Assembly (NCBI RefSeq): GCF_009600885.1
Contig: NZ_VCLA01000199.1
Coordinates: 1 to 34,731, forward strand
Direction of reading: 5' to 3'
Length of the DNA stretch: 34,731 nucleotides
Origin: Streptomyces jumonjinensis
Lineage (GTDB): Bacteria; Actinomycetota; Actinomycetes; Streptomycetales; Streptomycetaceae
This document shows, piece after piece, positions 15,453-22,756 of the stretch (position 1 is the stretch's first letter; every line of letters starts with the position of its first letter). A program made the translations under genes and the position numbers. The notes below the pieces were generated by a model that did not search any database, was not told the origin of the DNA, and saw only the letters and a list, made by a program, of their open reading frames with translations.

Positions 15453-16312
15453 AGACCTCGTTTCAGTTGGTGAGTCTGCGGTTGCAGATGCGGACTGCGG
15501 CTATGCCGACGAAGGCGAGGAAGTGCTCTGGTTACGTTCGTAGCCGCGGTGGAGTCGTCGGCAGCCGGCCAGCCACGACACCGTGCGCTCTTCCACCCAG
15601 CGGTGGCGGCCCAGCCGCTGTGAGGACTCGACGCCCTTGCGGGCGGTGCGGTGGCGGATGCCTCTGCCGCGGAGCCACCGGCGCAGGTGGGCGTAGTCGT
15701 ACCCCTTGTCGCCGTGGAGCTTGGCCGGGCGGCACCGTCGCGGTCCGCGGCGGGAGCGGATGGGCGGGGTGCCGCGTACGAGGGGCTGAAGGCCGAGGCT
15801 GTCGTGCGTGTTCGCGGCCGAGATGCCCAGTGACAGAGGCAGCCCGTTCCGGTCGGTGCTCAGGTGGATCTTCGACCCGCTCTTGCCACGGTCGGTCGGA
15901 TTCGGTCCGGTCAGTGGCCCCCTTTTGCAGCCCGGATACTCACGGAGTCGATCGCACACCGCGACCAGTCCAGCTCTCCACGGGCACCGAGCTCGTCCAG
16001 GATCACGCGGTGGAGCCGGGCCCAGACACGGTCCCGGCTCCACTGGGCGAAGCGGCGGTACACCGTCTGCCAGCACGGGCCGAACACCGGACGCAACTGC
16101 CGCCACGTGCAGCCGGAGGCGGCCACGAAGACGATCGCAGCCAAGGCCTCCTGATCACCCGCCCGCCGCTTGCCCCCGCCCTGCGGACGCCTGTTCTCCG
16201 TCGGAGGCACCACCCGCCGGAACAACACCCACAACCCATCCGGCACGAACCGCTCAACCAGATCCGTCACACACAGTTCAACGAACGATCAAGCCAATAG
16301 ATAACGATGTCT
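15453..16312 (-). mobile_element. complete IS5-family (IS427-type) insertion sequence
   Basis: The element is about 860 bp. Its ends are imperfect inverted repeats: AGACCTCGTTTCAGTTGG at 15453 and, on the other strand at 16312, AGACATCGTTATCTATTGG. It is flanked by TA on both sides (15451-15452 and 16313-16314), a likely target duplication. It encodes a two-frame transposase and interrupts a glycosyltransferase fragment. The boundaries are read by eye and could be off by a base or two. Confidence 0.7.
15501..16270 (-). CDS. IS5-family transposase, two frames joined by -1 frameshift
   Basis: The first frame (16270 to 15911, 119 aa) has the N-terminal IS5 block ALAAIVFVAASGCTWRQLRP, then YRRFAQWSRDRVWARLHR and the first catalytic Asp in LDWSRCAIDSVSIRA. 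The second frame, ending at 15501, continues with GSKIHLSTDRNGLPLSLGIS, KLHGDKGYDYAHLRRWL (second Asp) and a C-terminal Glu/Arg region around VEERTVSWLAGCRRLHRGYE. The frames meet at an AAAAGGGGG run (plus-strand 15918-15926), consistent with programmed -1 frameshifting used by IS427-group elements. The element is probably active or recently active. Confidence 0.8.
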
Positions 16313-16343
16313 TAACCGCAATGCCCGATATACCCCTCGACTG

Positions 16344-16353
16344 CCCCTTGACC
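16344..16353 (+). repeat. outlying CCCCTTGACC copy
   Basis: An exact CCCCTTGACC followed by AGGAGATTTGCCC, resembling the AGACGATTCGTCC that follows the copy at 13478. A degenerate CCCCTCGACT lies at 16334. It sits just outside the right end of the IS. Confidence 0.55.
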
Positions 16354-16408
16354 AGGAGATTTGCCCACCGCCGCTCGGCCAACAGGCGTCGGGTCAGCGA
16401 TGCGGACC

Positions 16409-16442
16409 GCTGAGTGGAGGCACCCAGGTTCCTCCACTCAGC
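16409..16442. promoter_or_regulatory. 12-bp hairpin/dyad
   Basis: GCTGAGTGGAGG (16409-16420) and CCTCCACTCAGC (16431-16442) form a perfect 12-bp inverted repeat around a 10-nt loop. Its GAGTGGA core echoes the palindromes at 13559-13640. It lies the same way, between a CCCCTTGACC box and a GAGCCTCCGCCAACYTGAA repeat. Confidence 0.6.
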
Positions 16443-16454
16443 CGGGGCCCAGCA

Positions 16455-16543
16455 GAGCCTCCGCCAACTTGAAATCGCAGTTCAAAGGGCTGGTGTGACC
16501 GACTCTCCGCATGCTCACGCTGGTCGTGGGCGGGAGTCCGCGA
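16455..16543 (+). repeat. 89-bp inverted repeat, left copy (gene-end remnant)
   Basis: This 89-base segment aligns without gaps to the reverse complement of 18966-19054, at roughly 85 percent identity by eye. The right copy encodes a protein end, SANLKSQVKELVWLALGVLM then LVVGGSPR and a stop, with a clear hydrophobic span. This left copy has an early stop after GLV, so it is a decayed version of the same small membrane-protein 3' end. Confidence 0.7.
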
Positions 16544-16556
16544 AGAGGATCATCTG

Positions 16557-17390
16557 TCAGCGGTTGATTTCGAGGTTCGTCAGGACGAGCAGAGCGCGCA
16601 GGAGGCGGGTGGCGCGGGCGGGGTCGGTGCGGAGCTTGGTGAGGATCCGCCAGTTCTTGAGATGGGCGAAGCCGTGCTCGACCGGTGCCCGTCCGACCGC
16701 GAGGACGCGGTTGGCTTCCTTCTGGCCCGGGGTGAGCTTGTGGGTGCGGCTGGCGTGGAAGCCGGTGACGATCACGGGATCGAGGATGTCGTTGTCCAGG
16801 CCACGGAAGCCGAGATCGGCCAACGCCCCGAGACCGGCGGCGCGCAGGTGGACCAGAATGTGGTCGTGGCGGGCGGCGGTGTTGTCGTGAGTGCGGCCGG
16901 GCCGGGCGGCGGATATCCAGAGCAGGCGCCCGTTCTGATCGGTCAGGGCGAGGAAGTGCAGGCCATGGCTGCGGTGCTTGCCGGAGTAGTTCCGCCGGTC
17001 GGCCTTGCCGGTGCGGCGCTGGGTGCGGATGAGGGTGCCGTCGATCAGGACCACCTCTCCGCCCTGCCTGGCGACCTTCTTCAGGACGCGGTCCAGGCGC
17101 GGCGCCTGGGCGGCGAGCAGTCCAATCAGCTCGTCGCGCCAGCGGCGGACGGTGGACTCGGAGACGTGGTTGCCGTCGGCCATGTCGGCCAACCGCTGGT
17201 CGTGGCGCAGCACGGCCGGGACGATCACCGCGATCTTCCCCGGCGGCAGGAGCCGCCACCTGGACCGTATCGCCTTCAGATGGCGCCTGAGGAGATCGGC
17301 GAGGTGGCTGACGGTGTGCGTGGACAGCGGCAGACGGCACCGGTAGACAAGCGAGCAGGTGTCCTCGGCGCGTTCTTTGGTATTCGTCAC
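16557..17390 (-). CDS. IS5-family DDE transposase (277 aa)
   Basis: A single-frame transposase of the DDE_Tnp_4-like branch of IS5. The N-terminal helix-turn-helix region includes VSESTVRRWRDELIG. Catalytic residues appear to be D117 (VVLIDGTLIRT), D192 (ADLGFRGLD) and E239 (VEHGFAHLKNWRIL), spaced as expected, and length is normal. It is unrelated at sequence level to the two-frame element at 15.5-16.3 kb. I could not fix terminal repeats for this element, so only the gene is annotated. Confidence 0.85.
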   Translation of the reverse strand: MTNTKERAEDTCSLVYRCRLPLSTHTVSHLADLLRRHLKAIRSRWRLLPPGKIAVIVPAVLRHDQRLADMADGNHVSESTVRRWRDELIGLLAAQAPRLDRVLKKVARQGGEVVLIDGTLIRTQRRTGKADRRNYSGKHRSHGLHFLALTDQNGRLLWISAARPGRTHDNTAARHDHILVHLRAAGLGALADLGFRGLDNDILDPVIVTGFHASRTHKLTPGQKEANRVLAVGRAPVEHGFAHLKNWRILTKLRTDPARATRLLRALLVLTNLEINR

Positions 17391-17462
17391 ACAATTCCAA
17401 CGGCCGCCGGGTGCACCCCGGTTACGCCCGTGCCGAGCCGCTCTGAGTGGCGGTACTGCTGG

Positions 17463-17918
17463 TCACAGACGGGTGGTGAACCGGCCGTCGGGCAATTTCC
17501 GCAGCCAGCCGCGATCGACGAGTCTGACCAGCTTGCTGCGTAGCGGTTCCAGCTTGGCCCGCACGCTGACGTCCACCCCCACCACCTCGCCGACCTCGCG
17601 GGCCATGACCGGCCCAGCTGCCTGCCGCACGGCGGCGATGATGCGCTGGTAGTCCCACGGGAGCGCGTCCTCCTCCACGCCCGGTTCACGGTGCGGGATC
17701 AGCATCACTGCTCGTCCGGCCACCTGCCCAGGCATGGGCCGGGCTGAGGCGCGTTCCTCGGTGAGCTGGCCGGTCATCCGTTCAAGGACACGTTCGGCGA
17801 CGGCAAGTTCATCCCGCTCGGCCCGCACTTCCGTCAGCTGTTTGACCAGCTGTTCTTCGAGTTCGTCCAGTTCCGCGCGCCGCGCGGTGATCCGTTCCAG
17901 CAGCTCGGGATCCAGCAT
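17463..17918 (-). CDS. coiled-coil plus winged-helix protein (151 aa)
   Basis: Starts at the ATG at 17918. Residues 1-60 form a strongly charged coiled coil (ARRAELDELEEQLVKQLTEV). A linker with VMLIPHREPGVEEDALPWDY leads into a winged-helix-like C-terminus (IIAAVRQAAGPVMAREVGEV and LRSKLVRLVDRGWLRKLPDG). Near-identical proteins are, from memory, frequent beside IS elements and in accessory regions of Streptomyces. A role in DNA binding or regulation is likely. It lies 72 bases upstream of the transposase on the same strand. Confidence 0.65.
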   Translation of the reverse strand: MLDPELLERITARRAELDELEEQLVKQLTEVRAERDELAVAERVLERMTGQLTEERASARPMPGQVAGRAVMLIPHREPGVEEDALPWDYQRIIAAVRQAAGPVMAREVGEVVGVDVSVRAKLEPLRSKLVRLVDRGWLRKLPDGRFTTRL

Positions 17919-18012
17919 GAACCGGATCGTAGAGGGCCGTCCGGCCCCAGCGGGCAGGAACTGGAATGCGCTCGCGCTCCAGGGCCGGGAAAGGAGCCAA
18001 GGCGGCTCGTTG

Positions 18013-18813
18013 TCAGTGTGCCCAGGGCAGACGAACCGCCTCGATTTCGGAGTCGTTCAGCAATGCGTTGATGAGGGCTGGGGGACCGGCGATCTTGGTG
18101 GCCCATAGGTCGTAATCGGTGCACAGGACCCAGGAGCGGTCATCTGCCCAGAGGTTGGACGGGCTGAAGTCTGCTTCGGACAGGTCGTACAGGATCTCGG
18201 CATCGCCGAGTCGCCCCGCACGCACGTGGAGGTTGTCGAAGTCGGCGGCTCCGAGCGTCAGCGGGTTGTAGTAGGCCAAGCAGCGGGTGTCGGGGCCCGC
18301 AGGACTGTAGTGGGTGAGGACGGCAATCAGCCGGCTCCAGCTCTCACGGTCCAGACTCCCTTCGGTCGGCGGGACCACACCCAGCGGCCAGCTGCCCTCC
18401 TTCTTGGCTGAGGGGAAGCAACGATGGGAGGGCATCAGCCCGTCAGGCACGATTGGGTCGCCGGTCCGCCGCGCAAGCTCGGTCCAGCGCAGCCGCCGCC
18501 AACCGGGTCCAGGGCGCCAGGCGCGGCCCAGACCTCCTCCCGTAGTGATGCTCACGGCGTCGAGATCGATGCCCCCCACGATGTGGGGCTGGGTGCCCCC
18601 GTCGGCAAGACGTGCCTGGTGGTACTCGTGGTACGACATGTCGACCAGCCCCTGCTCGTGCTCGTACATGGCGTTGAGCACCCATACCGCGTCAGGCATC
18701 GCCGGAGGCATGAACCCGGTTAGGCCGTCGCCGCACAGCTCCAGGAGCCAGTCGGTGGCACCGGACGGCGCGAGCGGCCACAGGCAAGACATCGGGTTCG
18801 GTTCCTCAGACAT
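18013..18813 (-). CDS. hypothetical protein (266 aa)
   Basis: The ATG at 18813 gives a protein beginning MSEEPNPMSCLWPLAPSG; longer frames upstream are Arg-rich and unlikely. The product is acidic, soluble and Trp-rich, with NAMYEHEQGLVDMSYHEYHQ and a C-terminus WATKIAGPPALINALLNDSE. No family is recognised with confidence; its composition is reminiscent of immunity or accessory proteins, but this is weak. It is the last complete gene before the right-hand 89-bp inverted repeat. Confidence 0.55.
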   Translation of the reverse strand: MSEEPNPMSCLWPLAPSGATDWLLELCGDGLTGFMPPAMPDAVWVLNAMYEHEQGLVDMSYHEYHQARLADGGTQPHIVGGIDLDAVSITTGGGLGRAWRPGPGWRRLRWTELARRTGDPIVPDGLMPSHRCFPSAKKEGSWPLGVVPPTEGSLDRESWSRLIAVLTHYSPAGPDTRCLAYYNPLTLGAADFDNLHVRAGRLGDAEILYDLSEADFSPSNLWADDRSWVLCTDYDLWATKIAGPPALINALLNDSEIEAVRLPWAH

Positions 18814-18965
18814 CCGTTCATGGTCCCAGGTGCGAATCCGCCCTTCTGCAAGGGGCCGACACGACGCCGCCCCGAACCCCGCCGCCCACCGTTTCCACCT
18901 ACCTGGATGGGATGACGAGACGTACCGCAAGAACCGACAAGTCGATCACTGACTAACGATCTTCA

Positions 18966-19054
18966 CCGTGGACTCCCGCCCACGACCAGCATGAGCACCC
19001 CGAGGGCCAGCCACACCAGCTCTTTGACCTGCGACTTCAAGTTGGCGGAGGCTC
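18966..19054 (-). repeat. 89-bp inverted repeat, right copy (membrane-protein 3' end)
   Basis: Read on the minus strand this encodes SANLKSQVKELVWLALGVLM, LVVGGSPR and a stop: a basic segment followed by a transmembrane-like stretch at a protein C-terminus. No start or upstream coding region remains. It mirrors 16455-16543, so the two copies bracket 2.4 kb carrying a transposase and two genes. Confidence 0.7.
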
Positions 19055-19116
19055 ACTGAGCTTCAGTCGCCGTTGCTGCCGCCCAGCCGTTACACTTACG
19101 CCGCTCTGCGTACGGT

Positions 19117-19770
19117 TCACCGGGTGCCGCCGAGCGGCGTCCACTGCGGACTCTCGCCCGCGGTGCACGGAGCGACGCTGATGCGGCGTCTGCATGCGCG
19201 GCCGTGCCTCGCGGTCATGCCGTGCTGGCGGCGGCCCGCGCGGGAGCGGTGGTCACTCCCGGGTCGCTGTGGCCCGAAGGCTCCCAGGGTGTCCTCGCCG
19301 TCGGTCCACCAGACCCCGAGCCGCTGCCGGACCAGGAGCCAGTTGTCCCCGTACCGGCGGAACTCCCAGTCGTAAGGGCCGCCCACGGAGTAGGGCGCGG
19401 AGGCTCTCCCGAGAGTGGTGACGGCGACAAACCACATGTAGCCGATGCCGGTCGCCCGGTCTCCTGCAACGTCCACATGCATGTTGAGTATGTGGTGCTG
19501 CATGCTCGCGTAAGGCGACTCGGCCGCCTCCACCTTCGCGCGGATGGCCTCCCTTCCCCGGATCTGCTCCCAGGGCCCGAACTCCAGCACAGCATCTTCG
19601 GCCCAGCAGGCGGACCACGTCCGCCAGTCTCTGCGGTCCAGTGCCCGCCAGCCGCGGATCATGAGGGCGCGCAGGGCGTCCCGGTCCTCCAGGGCCCGTA
19701 CTCTGTGTTCCAGATCGCTGAGGTCGGCGGCGTGGTCGGGGGCGTGACGCCTTCCGCTTCCTGCCGTCAC
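19117..19770 (-). CDS. SnoaL-like (NTF2-fold) protein (217 aa)
   Basis: The GTG at 19770 overlaps the SDR stop (GTGA), so translation is coupled. Residues about 25-165 read as a SnoaL/NTF2-like alpha+beta cone: LEDRDALRALMIRGWRALDR, WSACWAEDAVLEFGPWEQIR, GREAIRAKVEAAE, then a strand-rich half with HHILNMHVDVAGDRATGIGY and EFRRYGDNWLLVRQRLGVWW. The family includes cyclases, isomerases, dehydratases and ring-hydroxylating subunits. The last 45 residues are Arg-rich and unlike the domain, probably readthrough after loss of the native stop. The pairing suggests the SDR and this protein act on the same small molecule. Confidence 0.7.
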   Translation of the reverse strand: MTAGSGRRHAPDHAADLSDLEHRVRALEDRDALRALMIRGWRALDRRDWRTWSACWAEDAVLEFGPWEQIRGREAIRAKVEAAESPYASMQHHILNMHVDVAGDRATGIGYMWFVAVTTLGRASAPYSVGGPYDWEFRRYGDNWLLVRQRLGVWWTDGEDTLGAFGPQRPGSDHRSRAGRRQHGMTARHGRACRRRISVAPCTAGESPQWTPLGGTR

Positions 19771-20504
19771 TGGGCACTCGCTGCGGGCCGTACGACGATC
19801 TCGTTGACGTCTACCTGCGGCGGCTGGGAGACGGCATAGGCGATGGCGTCCGCGATCGCGGAGGCAGGCAGGGCCACGGCGCGGTACGTCCGCATGGCCT
19901 CCCGGGCGGCTGGGTCCGAGATAGTGTCCGCGAGTTCGGACTCGGTGACGCCTGGCGAGATCAGCGTGACCCGGATGTCACCGGCGGACTCCTGCCGTAG
20001 GCCCTCGGAGATCGCGCGGACCGCGAACTTGGTGGCGCAGTAGACGGAGGCGGTGGGCGAGACCTCGTACGCACCGACGGAGGCGATGTTCACGATGTGC
20101 CCACCGCCCTGCGCCCGCATCACGGGCAGCGAGGCGGCGATACCGTGCAGGACGCCCCGCACGTTCACGTCGATCATGCGGTCCCACTCCTCCGTCCTGA
20201 GCTCTTCCAGCGGCGACAGCGGCATCACTCCGGCGTTGTTGACCATCACGTCCACACGGCCGTACCGCTCGCCGGCTGCTGCCACGAAGTCCCGGACATC
20301 GGCGGCCTCGGTGACGTCCAGGCGCCGGGCCACCGCCGTACCGCCCGCAGCGGTGATCTCCGCGACCAGCCGGTCCAGACGGTCGGTCCGCCGTGCTCCC
20401 AGAAGCAGGCGGTGCCCGGCGGCGGCGAGCCGACGGGCACTCGCCTCGCCGATCCCGCTGCTGGCGCCGGTGATCACTACGGCCTTCGCTGCCGTGTCTG
20501 CCAT
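19767..20504 (-). CDS. short-chain dehydrogenase/reductase (245 aa)
   Basis: A classical NAD(P)(H)-dependent SDR of normal length. It has the cofactor motif TGASSGIG (residues 12-19), NNAG at 89-92, catalytic Ser142, Tyr155 and Lys159 (YCATK), and ISPGVTESELA after the active site. The ATG at 20504 has AAAGGG upstream. It diverges from the XRE regulator at 20629 and shares an intergenic region with a long palindrome, so that regulator probably controls it. It is coupled to the SnoaL-like gene. The substrate is unknown. Confidence 0.85.
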   Translation of the reverse strand: MADTAAKAVVITGASSGIGEASARRLAAAGHRLLLGARRTDRLDRLVAEITAAGGTAVARRLDVTEAADVRDFVAAAGERYGRVDVMVNNAGVMPLSPLEELRTEEWDRMIDVNVRGVLHGIAASLPVMRAQGGGHIVNIASVGAYEVSPTASVYCATKFAVRAISEGLRQESAGDIRVTLISPGVTESELADTISDPAAREAMRTYRAVALPASAIADAIAYAVSQPPQVDVNEIVVRPAASAQ

Positions 20505-20566
20505 GACTGGCCCTTTCTCTCGGGAGGACACCGAGTCTGGGCGCGGAGTGCCGAGCGGCCCAGGCC

Positions 20567-20603
20567 GTGTGCTGCCCGGGTGCGGCGCACCCGGGCAGCA
20601 CAC
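20567..20603. promoter_or_regulatory. 37-nt perfect palindrome, probable operator
   Basis: Arms of 18 bases (beginning GTGTGCTGCCCGGGTGC) flank a single central G at 20585. It fills most of the gap between the divergent SDR and XRE genes, and covers the place where the -35 of the XRE promoter should be. Autorepression and control of the SDR by the XRE protein is the natural reading. Confidence 0.7.
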
Positions 20604-20616
20604 CGGGCCCGGGGCC

Positions 20617-20622
20617 TAGCCT
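20617..20622 (+). promoter_or_regulatory. -10 element of a probable leaderless XRE promoter
   Basis: TAGCCT lies 6 nt before the ATG at 20629, and no Shine-Dalgarno sequence is present. This fits leaderless transcription. The matching -35 would fall inside the 37-nt palindrome. Confidence 0.5.
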
Positions 20623-20628
20623 GGATGC

Positions 20629-21498
20629 ATGACCGACAACCGGCTGGGGGAATTCCTGCGGGCGCGACGGGCCGCCGTGCGGCCGGATGAGGTCGGGATG
20701 CCGAGCCACGGTGTGCGGAGGGTGGCCGGGCTGCGCCGCGAGGAGGTCGCCGTACTGGCGGGGGTCAACGCGGACTACTACACGCGCCTGGAGCAGGGCC
20801 GCGAACGCCACCCGTCCGCGCAGGTGGTGGACGCGCTCAGCCGCGCGCTGCGGCTGGACACCGACGCCCGGACCCACCTGCACCAGCTGGCCGGAACCAT
20901 GGCCTCCCCGCGGCCCGTCGCCACCAGCGGCCGGGTCGACCCCGCACTGCGCGTCCTGCTGGACGGCTACCCCGGTGCCCCGGCATTCGTCATAGACCCG
21001 AGCCTGAACATCCTGGCCGCCAACACCCTGACTCAGGCGCTGTACTCCCCCTTCGAACCGATGGACAACCTGGCCCGCATGGTTTTCCTCGCCCCGGCGG
21101 GTCGACCGTTCCACCCCCGGTGGGACCAGACGGCCGAGACGGTGGTGGGCCATCTGCGCCAGGCGTACGGCATCGATCCGGGCTGCCCGCAGCTACGTGA
21201 ACTCGTAGCCGAACTCAGCGCTCACAGCCTGGACTTCGCGCGGATGTGGAGCACCCACACGGTGCGCGGCAAAACCCGGGAGAGCAAACACTTCCGCCAC
21301 CCCGACGTCGGCACCGTGACTCTCACCTACCACGCGTTCGACGTGCGCGACGCGCCCGGCCAGCAGCTGATCATCTACCACGCCGAACCCGGCAGCCCCA
21401 GCGCCGAGGCCCTCAGTCTGCTTGGCGCCATGCACGGCCCGACGAGGGTGATCTTGTGGGAGCGGGCGGCGGAATCCAGCGCGGCGACCGAGGTGTAG
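20629..21498 (+). CDS. XRE-family regulator with MmyB-like ligand domain, 3' end altered
   Basis: The N-terminal helix-turn-helix covers residues about 5-75 (LGEFLRARRAAVRPDEVGMP, VAGLRREEVAVLAGVNADYY, RLEQGRERHPSAQVVDALSR). An MmyB/PAS-like domain to residue 268 follows (DPSLNILAANTLTQALYSPF, LTYHAFDVRDAPGQQLIIYH). This is the common Streptomyces layout for repressors of adjacent SDR genes. After AEALSLLG the last ~23 codons are the antisense of an IS1182-type transposase, so the native C-terminus was replaced by insertion. The core appears complete and may still work. Confidence 0.85.
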   Translation: MTDNRLGEFLRARRAAVRPDEVGMPSHGVRRVAGLRREEVAVLAGVNADYYTRLEQGRERHPSAQVVDALSRALRLDTDARTHLHQLAGTMASPRPVATSGRVDPALRVLLDGYPGAPAFVIDPSLNILAANTLTQALYSPFEPMDNLARMVFLAPAGRPFHPRWDQTAETVVGHLRQAYGIDPGCPQLRELVAELSAHSLDFARMWSTHTVRGKTRESKHFRHPDVGTVTLTYHAFDVRDAPGQQLIIYHAEPGSPSAEALSLLGAMHGPTRVILWERAAESSAATEV

Positions 21499-21920
21499 CC
21501 ACCGTCGACCAGGTGCCGAGCAGGCAGCAGGCGCCGCCGCTTGAGCCGAGCGTGGATGCCGGGCAGGGCGGTGATGTCGGCGGTCGGGACGGTGGTGGCT
21601 ATGTCCGTGATGACGTTTACGCCCTTCTCGTCGCAGGTTTCGGTGACGTGGGCGAGGTAGCCGGTCCAGCGCCGGTGGCCGCGGCGCACCCAGCGGGCCT
21701 GCAGGTCGTGCGGTGGCTCGATCCGCACTCGGGCGGGCGGGGGTCCGTCCTTCAGCCGGGCCGCGGGGTGGCTGGGCTGGCTGACCAGGCGGACTTGCCG
21801 CCCGTAACGGAGCGTCCAGTCCTCGGTCACCAAGCCTCCAGCAGCTCTGGCGCAGTGCGGGCAATCTCCTCCAGGGCGGCCCGGACCGCTTCCAGCACCA
21901 GCTCCAGACGGGTCAGTTCG
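21440..21920 (-). pseudogene. IS1182-family transposase remnant
   Basis: Minus-strand translation gives VLEAVRAALEEIA, then after a frame change LRYGRQVRLVSQ, LAHVTETCDEKGVNVITDIA and RHLVDGGYTSVAALDSA followed by LVGP. This is the central part of an IS1182-type DDE transposase. It lacks both ends and carries at least one frameshift near 21830. It abuts the XRE gene on one side and another truncated gene on the other. Confidence 0.75.
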
Positions 21921-22197
21921 CGGACGGCTGCGGGACAAGGGCATCCTCAGCGAGCGGCAGCGCAAGGGCGAGGTGCAGATCCACCCGCTGCCGGCCGGCT
22001 ACGAGTCGCTCTCGCACATGGTCAACCACCTCAAGAGCCCCGACACGTTCGTGTGGCCGCTGAAGCTCCCCACCGGCGACATCCGGCCCCCACGGGCCCG
22101 AGACGCCCGGACAGGCACCGGCTTCGACCCCGACCCGGACGGCGGCGAGGACGCACCCGCCCCCGACGCCCCGCCCAAGCTCCGGCTCGCCGGCTGA
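21914..22197 (+). pseudogene. 3' fragment of an unidentified gene
   Basis: The frame reads RDKGILSERQRKGEVQIHPL, then YESLSHMVNHLKSPDTFVWP and a Pro/Asp-rich acidic tail ending KLRLAG. It lacks a start and begins at the edge of the IS1182 remnant, so it is probably truncated by that element. The family is not recognised. A GTG at 21973 could start a 74-aa peptide. Confidence 0.5.
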
Positions 22198-22719
22198 ACC
22201 GCCGCCACACCGCCCGCACCACCACGGCGCCCTCCCCACCGGGAGCGGCGCCGTCGTCGTTCCCGGCCGGGACCAGTGCGGTAGCGCCAGCGGTACCGAG
22301 TTGTTCTGGAGCAGTAGAACAAGGCAGCGCCGCCCTGCTGCATGCAACAGGGCCTGAACAGCGAGCAGTAGCCCTGTGCCGCTGCACCGGCCGGGGCCGG
22401 CTGGGGGCCGGCTGGGGTCATGCGAATGCTGCGCTGCCCACCCTGCTGCTGTCCGACGGCCGCCACCAGGACTACGAGCAGCAGCCGCCGGGACCCGCCG
22501 AGGCAGCAGCCTGCTGGCACCGCCACCGCCACCGCCACGGTCGGCAGGCGAAGAGGCAGCAGCAGGGCGTCGTCACAGTACGGTGCTGTGCAGGGCGCGG
22601 TGGTCGCCGGACACAGGCGAGCGGACCAGGGCAGGGTCTTGCGCCCCTTCCGCGACCGCGACCCGGACGCCATCGAGGACGACGAGGACGAGTGGTCGGC
22701 GCTGAGACCGCGGAGAGCC
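22198..22719. other. intergenic region, no gene seen
   Basis: About 520 bases rich in GCAGC and CACCGC runs. Open frames here are compositional and lack start signals. No remnant is recognised. Confidence 0.45.
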
Positions 22720-22742
22720 TTGACCTCAAGTGGCCTTGAGGT
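22720..22742 (+). promoter_or_regulatory. MerR/SoxR-like operator within a promoter
   Basis: TTGACC (22720-22725) overlaps a perfect dyad, ACCTCAAG-TGGC-CTTGAGGT (22723-22742). SoxR and related MerR regulators bind CCTCAAG..CTTGAGG dyads that sit in the spacer after the -35 box. No MerR gene is in the window. The gene downstream is a decayed erythromycin-esterase homologue. Confidence 0.6.
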
Positions 22743-22756
22743 ACCAGCCTGAGGGG

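Noticed and set aside
16540..17400. Terminal inverted repeats for the single-frame IS5-type element
   Set aside because: GGATCATCTGTCAG near 16556 and a weakly similar sequence near 17393 share too few positions to define ends.
22420..22752. Open frame ending in an acidic DPDAIEDDEDEW segment before the MerR-like operator
   Set aside because: Most of the frame is repetitive GCAGC-derived sequence, and its end overlaps the operator; coding is not supported.
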